Shown here: positions 38,335 to 46,589 of the stretch, one piece after another
Position numbering within the stretch: position 1 is the stretch's first letter
Layout: every line of letters begins with the position of its first letter
NCBI RefSeq assembly: GCF_022026155.1
Contig: NZ_CP085041.1
Location: 1,582,306 to 1,646,305 of the forward strand
DNA length: 64,000 nt
Origin: Dissulfurimicrobium hydrothermale
GTDB taxonomy: Bacteria; Desulfobacterota; Dissulfuribacteria; Dissulfuribacterales; Sh68
Direction: 5' to 3'
Notes under the pieces: model-generated
Database searches by the model: none
What the model saw: the letters and a program-made list of their open reading frames with translations, nothing else
Told to the model about the DNA's origin: nothing
Translations under genes and position numbers: made by a program

Positions 38335-39687
38335 ATGAACCATACAAAACTACCGGCCTCAACACCGTTTCTATCGTTAGTTATGGTAGTTTTTGCCGTC
38401 TTCCTGGCAATCATGTCGTCAGCCATCAAAGTCTCGGCGGCAGATGCAAAACTAATAGCAATCGCGCCGATTGACACAGCCGGGGCAGGAAATTTTGCAT
38501 ACTTGGGTCCGGCAGTGGAACATATACTGAGCAGCAGGCTCTATAAGCCTGATATCATCAACGTAGCAAACCCTGCGGATGTGAAGGGCCATATCACAAC
38601 CATGCAACCAGGATCAAGTAAAACTTTGGGTGCCGCCATCAAAGAAATGGGTGCCGGATACTTCATAACTGGCAGGGTCTCATTGAACGGCAAGACCCCT
38701 ACGCTCTCTCTCCAATTGGTGGATACAGGTACCAACAAGTCTATTGAATCGCTGGCCCTCAATGATGCATTGGCCCCGGATGCCCTTACAAAAATAGACG
38801 AATTTGCAGTCAAGGTGGCAGAAGCTGTCATAACAGGCCCACAACCCCATACAGCATCTCTGGCTGAGGATAAATTTACAGGCGAAACGGCGAATGCGGC
38901 GGAAATGCCAGTCCAGCCAAAAAATCATATAAAGGAAGACAATGAGGCAGCACTTGCAAGGATAAATCCAGACTATTTATTTTATGAAAAGCTGCTCAAG
39001 ATGGCGGGACAAAAAGCCGAAATGACTGAGGCATCAGCAACCCAACCACCCAAAAAGGAAGGGAAAAAGGCAGAAAAAGCCGCCAATGAGGCCTATGAAA
39101 GCATGCTTCCATATCCTCCTCCTGTCCCGCCAAGCCCACCCAGAGAGGCAAAAACGGTCGACAAAAATATAAGTCAGGGGTTGGTCTCCAGCCTTATAAA
39201 GGCGACACGAAAAGACAAAATTGTGCCGAAACTTCCTGCAATTGCAAACAATCAACCCCCTCCCTATCCGACGCCTGGGGAAATAGAGGCAAAAGATGCC
39301 TTGGTCCTCGCTCATGTCGAAGCAGAAAAGGCCTCTTTCCCACCGGCAAACAGTGGCGGCCATCAGAAACAGTCTGTCCCTCAGGTTCAAGAATCGGCTT
39401 CAGCGAACACCGAGATGCCTTCAGAAAATCAAACACAGCAACAAACAACCTGGCAAAGACACAAGGGAGGGACCAATGAAGAAGGCTGGCTCTCGTGGAT
39501 ATTGAGTCCATTCAAGGCAATCAAAAAGTCGAATGCAGCCCAGGTTCAGGCCTCAAACAGACCACTTCCGGCCCAGGGAAAAGGTGGTGGAGCTACGCCA
39601 TCTTCAGCGCCCGAAACACCTGAAAAGCCGCCAGGCTCATCGACCGCCAGCATGCCTTCTGAGGGGCCTATCTGGCAGTGGTATTAA
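38335..39687 (+). CDS. Exported protein with a TolB/FlgO-like N-terminal domain and a Pro-rich tail
   Basis: A 450-residue protein with a signal peptide (hydrophobic LSLVMVVFAVFLAIM, cleavage near VSAADAK). Residues about 40-165 resemble the assembly-type domain of FlgO, CsgG and TolB N-termini: LIAIAPIDTAGAGNFAYLG, ILSSRLYKP, GAGYFITGRVSLNGKTPTLS, LQLVDTGTNKSIESL. The rest is low-complexity, rich in Pro, Ala, Lys and Gln, with repeated motifs such as YPPPVPPSPP and PPPYPTPGEIEAKDA, and a short conserved-looking WLSWILSPFKAIKK. ATG 38335 has GGAGG seven bases before it. Being next to the sigma-54 activator suggests envelope or motility work, but this is inference. Confidence 0.72.
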   Translation: MNHTKLPASTPFLSLVMVVFAVFLAIMSSAIKVSAADAKLIAIAPIDTAGAGNFAYLGPAVEHILSSRLYKPDIINVANPADVKGHITTMQPGSSKTLGAAIKEMGAGYFITGRVSLNGKTPTLSLQLVDTGTNKSIESLALNDALAPDALTKIDEFAVKVAEAVITGPQPHTASLAEDKFTGETANAAEMPVQPKNHIKEDNEAALARINPDYLFYEKLLKMAGQKAEMTEASATQPPKKEGKKAEKAANEAYESMLPYPPPVPPSPPREAKTVDKNISQGLVSSLIKATRKDKIVPKLPAIANNQPPPYPTPGEIEAKDALVLAHVEAEKASFPPANSGGHQKQSVPQVQESASANTEMPSENQTQQQTTWQRHKGGTNEEGWLSWILSPFKAIKKSNAAQVQASNRPLPAQGKGGGATPSSAPETPEKPPGSSTASMPSEGPIWQWY

Positions 39688-40786
39688 TTTTGCTCTTGCC
39701 ATTGTCCCCTGGTCTTTGCCCAAGGCGAAATTTTATTGTCTTGAGTTCTTTATCCCTGTAAAAAGACACCTGAACAGTACTGCCTGGCTCCTTGGTCTGT
39801 AAAAAACGGATTACAGCCGTATCAGAGTCCACGGGTTTGCCGTCTATGGCGACTATTATATCACCACCTACCGGATAGACATGGTTGCCCAATCTCAACT
39901 CCTTCTTGCTCCCCTCCATGCCGGCCCTTGCAGCCGGACCATCCTTGACAACATCCGTCACCATAGCCCCCTTTTCTACAGGTAAACCAAGCACCCTAGA
40001 CAATGCAGGCGTCACCGCACTCAGCCTTACGCCAAGCCACGGCCTTGATATACGCCCTTTTGAGATGATCTGCGATACAATATTTTGAATAATCTCCGAA
40101 GATATTGCAAACCCGACGCCTTGGGATTGCCCCTGGGGGGTGAAAATAAGCGTGTTCATACCTAAAACCCTACCCGATAAGTCCACAAGCGGTCCGCCGA
40201 TATCGTCAGAATTTATCGGTATGTCAGTCTGTATGATAAGATCGATTACGCGGCCGTCAGGTGTGGATATGCTGCGTATGGGGCCATGGAGCACACCGCA
40301 TGATACTGTATAACCAAGACCGAATGGATTACCGAATGCCATTACAGGCATGCCTGGACTGAGATTGTTTGTTATACTGAAAGAAAGCGGCGGGAACTCC
40401 TCAAGCTCTTTCGGCGGCGCCAGGACCTGCAGTACCGCTATCTGGGTATCCGGATCGATTGCCATAAGACGCGCAGGCCATTTCCTGCCGTCGCTGAAGG
40501 TTACTTCTATGGAATGCATATCGCTTATAATCTGGGCGTCTGTGACGATATGGCCCTGGTAATCAATAATAAAACCTGAACCGCAGCCTTTTGGTGGAAA
40601 TGGGGCCAAGGCCATATCCTGTGTAATGGCAAGGCTTGTTATGTTTACAACGCTCCTCCCGATCCTTTGGCAAAATTGTATCTCCTGCCGACCCTCTCCA
40701 ACAAACCCTGCCGCACCAGACGGACTCAGAAGACCCAAAAACAGGATGATGAATAACACGCCTCCAAGACTAAAAAAGTAGCGCAT
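39668..40786 (-). CDS. HtrA/DegP-like PDZ protein with no catalytic triad (pseudoprotease)
   Basis: Signal peptide (residues 1 to about 25), trypsin-like domain and one PDZ domain in 372 residues, as in periplasmic HtrA proteases. The fold is well kept (GCGSGFIIDYQGHIVT, AFGNPFGLG, VGFAISSEIIQNI). All three catalytic residues are replaced: the His of the usual NNHVV is Gln85 (TDAQII), the Asp of the usual TDIAVL is Gln115 (TQIAVL), and the Ser of GNSGG is Ile196 (DDIGG). It cannot be a serine protease. It may be a chaperone, scaffold or regulator. It is 13 bases downstream of uppP and overlaps the converging gene by 20 bases. Confidence 0.88.
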   Translation of the reverse strand: MRYFFSLGGVLFIILFLGLLSPSGAAGFVGEGRQEIQFCQRIGRSVVNITSLAITQDMALAPFPPKGCGSGFIIDYQGHIVTDAQIISDMHSIEVTFSDGRKWPARLMAIDPDTQIAVLQVLAPPKELEEFPPLSFSITNNLSPGMPVMAFGNPFGLGYTVSCGVLHGPIRSISTPDGRVIDLIIQTDIPINSDDIGGPLVDLSGRVLGMNTLIFTPQGQSQGVGFAISSEIIQNIVSQIISKGRISRPWLGVRLSAVTPALSRVLGLPVEKGAMVTDVVKDGPAARAGMEGSKKELRLGNHVYPVGGDIIVAIDGKPVDSDTAVIRFLQTKEPGSTVQVSFYRDKELKTIKFRLGQRPGDNGKSKINTTAR

Positions 40787-40799
40787 TCCCGATTCAACC

Positions 40800-41633
40800 T
40801 CACTTGATCAATATTATCGCAACAAACAGCGAGACGATTATACGATAATATACAAATGGATAAAAGGTATGCCTTGCAACATAACGCATAAGGAAAGATA
40901 CAGCCAGATAACCCGATACCGCAGCAGCAAGGGGACCCCATACAAAATCTGGGCTGAATGCACCCAGACCTTGTTGCCTGAGCAGCTTAAACCCTTCATA
41001 AAGACCTGAACCGGCTATAATCGGGGCCGAAAGAAGAAACGAAAATCTGGCCGCTGCCTCCCGCTTAAGACCCAGGAGCATAGCGGTACCCATCGTGATC
41101 CCGCTCCTTGAGACGCCAGGTACGATGGCAAGGGCCTGGGAACACCCTATTATCAGGGCATCTTTAAGGCCTATGTTCGAAAATTCCCTTTCCATGCCAG
41201 AAAACCTCTCGGCCAAGGCCAACAAGAATGCCACAGTTAGGAGCATGAACACCACAATCCACGGCGACCTAAAAACCGTCTCGGCGTATCGAGAAAAGAC
41301 CAACCCGCCCAGCCCTCCCGGGATCGTTCCAAGCATCAGACACACGGGCAGGCGTCTGTACAAATTTTTATCTCTTTTATCATCATCTTTATCATCATCC
41401 CGTTTACCCCATTTAAAATAGAACAACGATGACGTCATAGAGAGCCAATCTTTTTGAAAATAAACAAACACAGCAAACAAGGTGCCGATATGAAGCATCA
41501 CATCAAAGACAAGCGGGATATCCGGCAGGCCTAGAAGGTGTTCGGCTAAAATAAGATGGCCTGAGCTTGAGACGGGCAGATATTCGGTTGCGCCTTGGAG
41601 GACGCCCAAAAATACAGCTTCAAAAAATGTCAT
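40800..41633 (-). CDS. uppP: Undecaprenyl-diphosphate phosphatase
   Basis: Membrane phosphatase (BacA/UppP) that recycles the lipid carrier of peptidoglycan synthesis. The two signature regions are present: GATEYLPVSSSGHLIL near the N-terminus and VPGVSRSGITMGTA near residue 170. About eight helices. Unlike most members, the loop after helix 3 carries a short repetitive charged insert (KRDDDKDDDKRDK). 277 residues. It sits between recD2 and the htrA-like gene in the same direction. Confidence 0.95.
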   Translation of the reverse strand: MTFFEAVFLGVLQGATEYLPVSSSGHLILAEHLLGLPDIPLVFDVMLHIGTLFAVFVYFQKDWLSMTSSLFYFKWGKRDDDKDDDKRDKNLYRRLPVCLMLGTIPGGLGGLVFSRYAETVFRSPWIVVFMLLTVAFLLALAERFSGMEREFSNIGLKDALIIGCSQALAIVPGVSRSGITMGTAMLLGLKREAAARFSFLLSAPIIAGSGLYEGFKLLRQQGLGAFSPDFVWGPLAAAVSGYLAVSFLMRYVARHTFYPFVYYRIIVSLFVAIILIK

Positions 41634-41777
41634 AAGCCTTCACAAAATCCTTATTCGGCCATCCTTCATGGCTCTCGGCATAATCTGGCCGAGAGCCCCC
41701 CATTTGACCTATGATACAAACGGTATCCACGAATTTTTATATGGCTCCAGGCGATAAAAAACAAATCCAATCGTTGA

Positions 41778-44132
41778 TCATGATACGGAGCAAGACCTTG
41801 AATACATCCCGAGCCAAGTATTCCGCTGCACACCTTGCACATTTTTACAAGCGCGCCTCAAGGCGGAGGGCTGTCCAACCAGATACACCTTCTCCTCGGC
41901 CCTGGTAATGGCCGTATAGAACCATTTATTGTTGAGCATTATATAATGTGAATTGGTGAGTGGGATGACGACTATACGATACTGCCCACCCTGCGCCTTA
42001 TGTACAGTGAGCGCATAGGCAAGTTCCACAATGTCCCCAATATAGTCGAAATCATAAGCGACCACAATCCGCTCGGGATAGACGACATAAAAACGACCTG
42101 CCTCCTGGTCTATGCCGGCAACAAGACCTATGTTGCCGTTGAATATCCTCCTTATCCCCTCTCGATTGAATATTTTGCCATTCTTTATATAATTCTCCCA
42201 GGCCATAATCTCCATGTCTCTATTTTGGAGATGAACAACCTTGTCGCCGTCGAAGATAGTCATGCCTGCACTTTTGGCTTGGACATACGATCCTGTCTTT
42301 GGATTCAATATACCCTGAAGTATGGGGTTTAGGGCCTCTGTGCCAAGGCGTCCCACCCTCATGGGTGTCAGTACTTGAAAATCCCATATGGGATGGGTCA
42401 ACCTTTCCTTATATTGCCGCGCCAGATCCTCTATCCGCCCCAAAATGGCATTGTTGTTCTTTTCCCTGAAGCTCCTTAACTCAGCCTCGCCCTTATTACC
42501 CTTTTTAAGGGCAAAGATGTTGTATTTTTCCACATTGCAAAAGGCAAAATCTCTCCAGCCCTGCCTTTCAACGCCCTCAGGAACCCGCCCCTGTCTGATC
42601 TCATTTGCAAAGATGGTAAGCACGCTGTCTTCACTCTGCCGATATATCTTGGTCAGATGAACCGCTGGGATAAGTCCCGCCTCAAGGATATCTGAAAAGA
42701 CATTGCCCGCACCAATTGGAGAAAGCTGGGCAGGATCTCCGACCAGAATGAGAAGTGCATCCGGCCTCAGTGCACGGGCAAGGCGGAAAAATATAGGCAG
42801 ATTGACCATAGAGGCCTCATCCAGCACTACAACCCTATGCGGCAAAGGTCTTTCAGGACCATGCTCAAAGCGCCCCTCGCCTTGATACTTCAACAGGCTG
42901 TGGATGGTGAAGGCGTCATATCCAGTGGCCTTTCTGAGCCTCGCCGAGGCCATACCGGTAAAAGCACAGCATACTATTTGGTCCCGTGCCGCAAAATGCT
43001 TGGCAACGAGATCTAAAATAGCCCTGCAGACAGTGGTTTTACCAGTACCTGCATAGCCTGCCAAACCGAAGACAAGCCTCGGCTCAACAGCGATACGCCT
43101 TATTATCTCCTTCTGCTCAAAAGATAGGTCAATGCCGACAGTCTCTTCAAAGCGGCCAGTAAACTCATCGACTGTATCACAGGATACCACCTTACGGTCA
43201 GATTCGCAGGAACGCTCTTTAAAAAAATCAAGAAGCCAGTCCTCCATATGTTTATACTGCGAGAGCCCTATCTCACGGTCAGGTCCTGCAACCAAAACAC
43301 CGTCAAGGATCATGGAGCTTAAAACGCCCTTCAGCATATCGTCCTCAGGCACCTGCCCATCATACGATAAGACATCGGCCATAAGCCCTGTAAGCTTCTT
43401 TTCGCCAAGATAGCAGTGACCCTCCGACTCAGCCGCATTGACCAGGAGATGCACAGCGGCAGCGCGCATGCGTGATGGTGAATGAGGTGCCACACCAAGA
43501 CCAAGCGCTATCCTGTCTGCTGTCTTAAAGCCTATACCCCTTATCTCTGTGAGCCTGTAAGGATCTTCTCTGATGACATCAATGGCCTTGTCTTCAAAAT
43601 GATTATAGATGCGAATGAGGAGATTCGGTGTTATAGCGCCTTTCGCCCCACTTAGATATTCGGCCAGCTCCCTCAACCCCTTGTATTTACGCCATGAACG
43701 AATAATGATCCCAAGGCGTCTTTCCTTTATGCCTTTGACCTCAAGAAGTCTCTCGGGCGCCTCATCCAGCATCTTTATCAGCCCTTCTTCGCCATAGCTC
43801 ACCATAAGCGTCTCGGCGAGTTTAGCGCCAAGCCCTTTTACCACCTTTGAAAAAAAGAATAGCAATTCGCTCCCTACGGGCCTGTAGGCTGAAAAGGCAA
43901 ACTGTCTGCCATATTTCGTAACAGTCCAACGCCCACTGAACTCTAGATCAGCCCCTTCAAGACCTATCTGGTTGACAACATCAGGCACATATCCCGCCGC
44001 CGTAAAAACGGCGCCGTTCTTAGGCCGCACTCTGAGCACCGCAAAACCGGTCTCTGTAGATGCATAAGTGACGCGTTCGACCCGCCCCGACAAGATCAAC
44101 TCTCCATTTTCGGGGGCTATCAAGCTATCCAT
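41778..44132 (-). CDS. recD2: RecD2-type 5'-3' DNA helicase
   Basis: Superfamily 1B helicase found in bacteria without RecBCD, linked to DNA repair and fork stability. The 784 residues have an N-terminal OB-like domain (LILSGRVERVTYASTETGFA), tandem helix-hairpin-helix repeats (around IRGIGFKTADRIALGLG), Walker A GYAGTGKTTVCRAIL, DEASMVNLPIF, and the C-terminal SH3-containing 2A/2B domains ending ALTVHKAQGGQYRIVVIPL and FYTAITRAEEKVYLVG. ATG 44132 is preferred over the earlier ATG since the family begins just before this OB strand. Confidence 0.93.
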   Translation of the reverse strand: MDSLIAPENGELILSGRVERVTYASTETGFAVLRVRPKNGAVFTAAGYVPDVVNQIGLEGADLEFSGRWTVTKYGRQFAFSAYRPVGSELLFFFSKVVKGLGAKLAETLMVSYGEEGLIKMLDEAPERLLEVKGIKERRLGIIIRSWRKYKGLRELAEYLSGAKGAITPNLLIRIYNHFEDKAIDVIREDPYRLTEIRGIGFKTADRIALGLGVAPHSPSRMRAAAVHLLVNAAESEGHCYLGEKKLTGLMADVLSYDGQVPEDDMLKGVLSSMILDGVLVAGPDREIGLSQYKHMEDWLLDFFKERSCESDRKVVSCDTVDEFTGRFEETVGIDLSFEQKEIIRRIAVEPRLVFGLAGYAGTGKTTVCRAILDLVAKHFAARDQIVCCAFTGMASARLRKATGYDAFTIHSLLKYQGEGRFEHGPERPLPHRVVVLDEASMVNLPIFFRLARALRPDALLILVGDPAQLSPIGAGNVFSDILEAGLIPAVHLTKIYRQSEDSVLTIFANEIRQGRVPEGVERQGWRDFAFCNVEKYNIFALKKGNKGEAELRSFREKNNNAILGRIEDLARQYKERLTHPIWDFQVLTPMRVGRLGTEALNPILQGILNPKTGSYVQAKSAGMTIFDGDKVVHLQNRDMEIMAWENYIKNGKIFNREGIRRIFNGNIGLVAGIDQEAGRFYVVYPERIVVAYDFDYIGDIVELAYALTVHKAQGGQYRIVVIPLTNSHYIMLNNKWFYTAITRAEEKVYLVGQPSALRRACKNVQGVQRNTWLGMYSRSCSVS

Positions 44133-44280
44133 AAAAATAATATATACTTTATATTTGATATCTTGCATTATCAATGCTGCTAAACTTTTTGTGAAGTTTT
44201 ATTGCTATTTAATCCTTGACGTAGATAAAAAAAAATGTTATCCGCTCTTATCGTTTCAACATAAGAAAGGAAATAGATCT

Positions 44281-44357
44281 CGGGACGTAGCGCAGCCTGG
44301 TAGCGCACCTGAATGGGGTTCAGGGAGTCGGAGGTTCAAATCCTCTCGTCCCGACCA
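44281..44357 (+). tRNA. tRNA-Pro(GGG)
   Basis: Acceptor CGGGACG pairs with CGTCCCG, anticodon loop ATGGGGT gives GGG, T loop TTCAAAT, CCA encoded. Length 77. Confidence 0.96.
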
Positions 44358-44406
44358 ATTTCATTTGTAGGCTTGAATTCTGGCTGTATCCTGCCGGGAT
44401 CAGCAG

Positions 44407-44440
44407 GCTCTTTACCCATGGCATGGGTAAAGGGCTTTTT
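44407..44440 (+). terminator. Rho-independent terminator between tRNA-Pro(GGG) and the speD-like gene
   Basis: A long, nearly perfect hairpin (GCTCTTTACCCATG, 44407-44420, with the facing arm up to 44435) followed by TTTTT. It ends the tRNA transcript 39 bases before the speD-like ATG, which must either have a promoter inside this short space or depend on read-through. Confidence 0.8.
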
Positions 44441-44478
44441 GCATGTCTAAATTGTTGATTGTTAAGGAGGGCAAGGCC

Positions 44479-44940
44479 ATGACATTTAATCTCGCCGCTG
44501 CAAATGACAACGGATTGAATCAGAAACAGCCTGGGCATGAACTGGCAAGGCAACGGATGGGCGCTGTGATGGACACCCATCTTCTGGCCGAGATATGGCA
44601 ATCTCCATTTGCTACACTGGCCGACGCCAAGGTCATAGAAAAAGCGCTCAATCTTCTCGGCAAGGACGCTACCGGCATAGACGGCCAGGATTCATACATA
44701 TTCGAGGTAATAGTGCACCAATTTAGCCCATACGGCGTATCAGGCACGGCCAAGATGCCCGATGCGCATGTAATCATCCACACATGGCCTGAAAACAAAT
44801 ATGCAGCGGTCGATATCTATGCAAGCGACCGCGAAAAGGCATATATGGTGCTGGAGGGCATCAAAAACGGACTTGAAGCTGGATATGTACAGGTTACAGA
44901 ACTACGTCGCGGCGAACTCCTCGACATCGAAGACACCTGA
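44479..44940 (+). CDS. SpeD-family protein lacking the pyruvoyl-forming serine
   Basis: Clear relative of bacterial class 1b S-adenosylmethionine decarboxylase: FSPYGVSG, IHTWPENKYAAVDIY and the C-terminal helix and strand pattern are all in place (153 residues). In active enzymes the proenzyme cuts itself at Glu-Ser in SESH and the Ser becomes the pyruvoyl cofactor. Here the same position reads DAH (Asp95-Ala96-His97), so no cofactor can form by that route. The catalytic Cys of FTCG is also replaced (YASD, Ser116), while the His of IHTWPE is kept. ATG 44479 is chosen because AAGGAGG stands eight bases upstream; it carries about 25 more residues than Thermotoga SpeD at the N-terminus. Function unknown: a regulatory partner of a true SpeD or a new role. 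Confidence 0.82.
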   Translation: MTFNLAAANDNGLNQKQPGHELARQRMGAVMDTHLLAEIWQSPFATLADAKVIEKALNLLGKDATGIDGQDSYIFEVIVHQFSPYGVSGTAKMPDAHVIIHTWPENKYAAVDIYASDREKAYMVLEGIKNGLEAGYVQVTELRRGELLDIEDT

Positions 44941-45110
44941 CTGGACGGCCAGGCCAGGGAGATGACCTGGCTTAATATTATGATCAATGCAAATTTGTCA
45001 TTCCTGGCAGCCTAATTGGGGATTTCATTGAAGCTACAACGCAGTGGCATTATCGTTAATATTTAAACAATAGCTAAAACCGCCACTCCCAAAGCCGCCG
45101 TGACAATTTC

Positions 45111-45166
45111 ATCCCTTTTAAGATTTGGGAAGTATCCAAATTATCTATAAAAAATAGAAAAGGGAT
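45111..45166. repeat. Nested inverted repeat downstream of pilZ
   Basis: ATCCCTTTT (45111-45119) faces AAAAGGGAT (45158-45166); inside, ATTTGG faces CCAAAT, and CTATAAAAAATAG is a third small palindrome. It lies in the gap between the converging speD-like and pilZ genes and may act as a terminator, though no T-run stands at the usual place. Confidence 0.4.
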
Positions 45167-45193
45167 CAACTACAGGAACAATCCTTATAATAC

Positions 45194-45796
45194 CTAAGAC
45201 TTGGTCTCTTCCCTTTGTCTGCGTACAAGTTGCAGTTGGAGCATCTGTTTATTAAAGATATGCTCGACAAGCAGATCTTGGTCTGCTTCATTTACCCATA
45301 TAAATCTTACGGCTATCCTAAAACCCCCATCGGCATCACTGATGCACCTCAAAACCCTACCATAGCACCTTATAAATATCATCTCAGGCGGGATGAGCAG
45401 CTCTATCCTGAGCAATTGATCCCTTGAAAATGGTTCACTATGCCTAAAACCGATCCCTGCGGCGCTTATGTCGACCTCATAGAGCTCATCAGGAAGACTA
45501 TCCCCCTTACCAACCAATAGATTTTTTAGGATAAAATCCAATTTTTTATCCAACATCTCAAGGATATTCGCCAAGACATCGTCTCTTTCCTTGAGCCTCT
45601 GGATGTACAGGCTTAGCTTTTTATCAAAAAATTGATACGTACTGCCTGACGATCTAAGATCCTGCCCCTTCTCGCGCAGATCCATGGCCTTTGTATATTC
45701 GTCTTCCTCCACTGCTGTAACCCGCAGAAATACCTCATCTTTTATCCTGACATATGATCTGTTGTCTTTTTTCGCCTCATCGTCATATCTCCTCAT
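45194..45796 (-). CDS. PilZ-domain cyclic di-GMP-binding protein
   Basis: A 200-residue cytoplasmic protein. Both PilZ binding elements are visible: RxxxR in NRSYVRIKDEVFLRV near the N-terminus and DxSxxG in YEVDISAAGIGFRHS near residue 130. Between them is an inserted helical region of about 90 residues that is probably a coiled coil (KLSLYIQRLKERDDVLANIL). It is the last gene of the motA-motB-pilZ run, 25 bases after motB, so it likely adjusts flagellar motor output in response to cyclic di-GMP. Confidence 0.85.
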   Translation of the reverse strand: MRRYDDEAKKDNRSYVRIKDEVFLRVTAVEEDEYTKAMDLREKGQDLRSSGSTYQFFDKKLSLYIQRLKERDDVLANILEMLDKKLDFILKNLLVGKGDSLPDELYEVDISAAGIGFRHSEPFSRDQLLRIELLIPPEMIFIRCYGRVLRCISDADGGFRIAVRFIWVNEADQDLLVEHIFNKQMLQLQLVRRQREETKS

Positions 45797-45821
45797 CCTA
45801 CCGTTCTCCTTGTGCTGCCGA

Positions 45822-46589
45822 TCATGACGTCCTCATATTCAGCCCCTTGTCGTCACCGATCTTCTTTTCGATAAGCGGTGTGACGTCAAGGTCGCTTGGA
45901 TGACCTGACTGGACAAAAATGATCTCGACCCTCCTGTTGCCAGCCATATGCTCAGGCGTATCATTCGGAAATCTCGGCTCGCTATCCCCTTTACCAACGA
46001 CGGAAAACCTTTTTGCATCAATGCCCTTGGATTCCAGGAGATAATCAACCACCGACGCCGCCCGCGCGGCGGAAAGGTCCCAATTGGAACGGTAGAGAGG
46101 GCTCTTGATCGGGAGATTATCAGTATGACCCACAACCATTACATCGCCAGGAACATTTACTATTACCTCCCTTATCTTGTCTAAAACAGGCCTTACGTCC
46201 TCCCTTATCTTGGCCTGTCCTATATCGAAGAGGACATCATCTTTCATCCTCAGAACCACCTTGTCATTGACGGTCTCTGCCTCTATCGACTTCTTTGTCA
46301 ATTCCGGCCCGAGCGCCGCCTTTATCTTTTTCATTATGAATTCATTCTTCAGCCTGATCGATGTCTCACGTGAGATATTCTCACCGCTCAGTACCCTTTT
46401 CTCAACCTTTTGCAACCCGAAACTTTGCTTCAAGGAATCCGATATCTCTTTGTATCTAGCTACATCCATTGAAGAAAATGATAGAAGCAACACAAAAAAA
46501 CCGAGTAATAGGGTCATCAAATCACTGAATGAAAGCACCCAAATGGGCGTACCCTTCTTCTTGATCTTCAATCCCCATTTTTTATTCAT
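45822..46589 (-). CDS. motB: Flagellar motor stator protein MotB
   Basis: Stator subunit that anchors to peptidoglycan and carries the ion-binding aspartate. One membrane helix near the N-terminus holds the key Asp in SFSDLMTLLLGFFVLLLSF. An OmpA-like peptidoglycan-binding domain fills the C-terminal half (VVGHTDNLPI, NWDLSAARAASVVDYL, NRRVEIIF). The start overlaps the end of motA by four bases. 255 residues. Confidence 0.95.
   Translation of the reverse strand: MNKKWGLKIKKKGTPIWVLSFSDLMTLLLGFFVLLLSFSSMDVARYKEISDSLKQSFGLQKVEKRVLSGENISRETSIRLKNEFIMKKIKAALGPELTKKSIEAETVNDKVVLRMKDDVLFDIGQAKIREDVRPVLDKIREVIVNVPGDVMVVGHTDNLPIKSPLYRSNWDLSAARAASVVDYLLESKGIDAKRFSVVGKGDSEPRFPNDTPEHMAGNRRVEIIFVQSGHPSDLDVTPLIEKKIGDDKGLNMRTS

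Noticed and set aside
41355-41410. ATC/TTT-type short repeat in uppP as a possible repeat array
   Set aside because: It encodes an in-frame charged insert (KRDDDKDDDKRDK) in a loop and is simple low complexity.
44443-44478. ATG 44443 as start of the speD-like gene
   Set aside because: It follows the terminator T-run directly and has no ribosome binding site; AAGGAGG serves ATG 44479.
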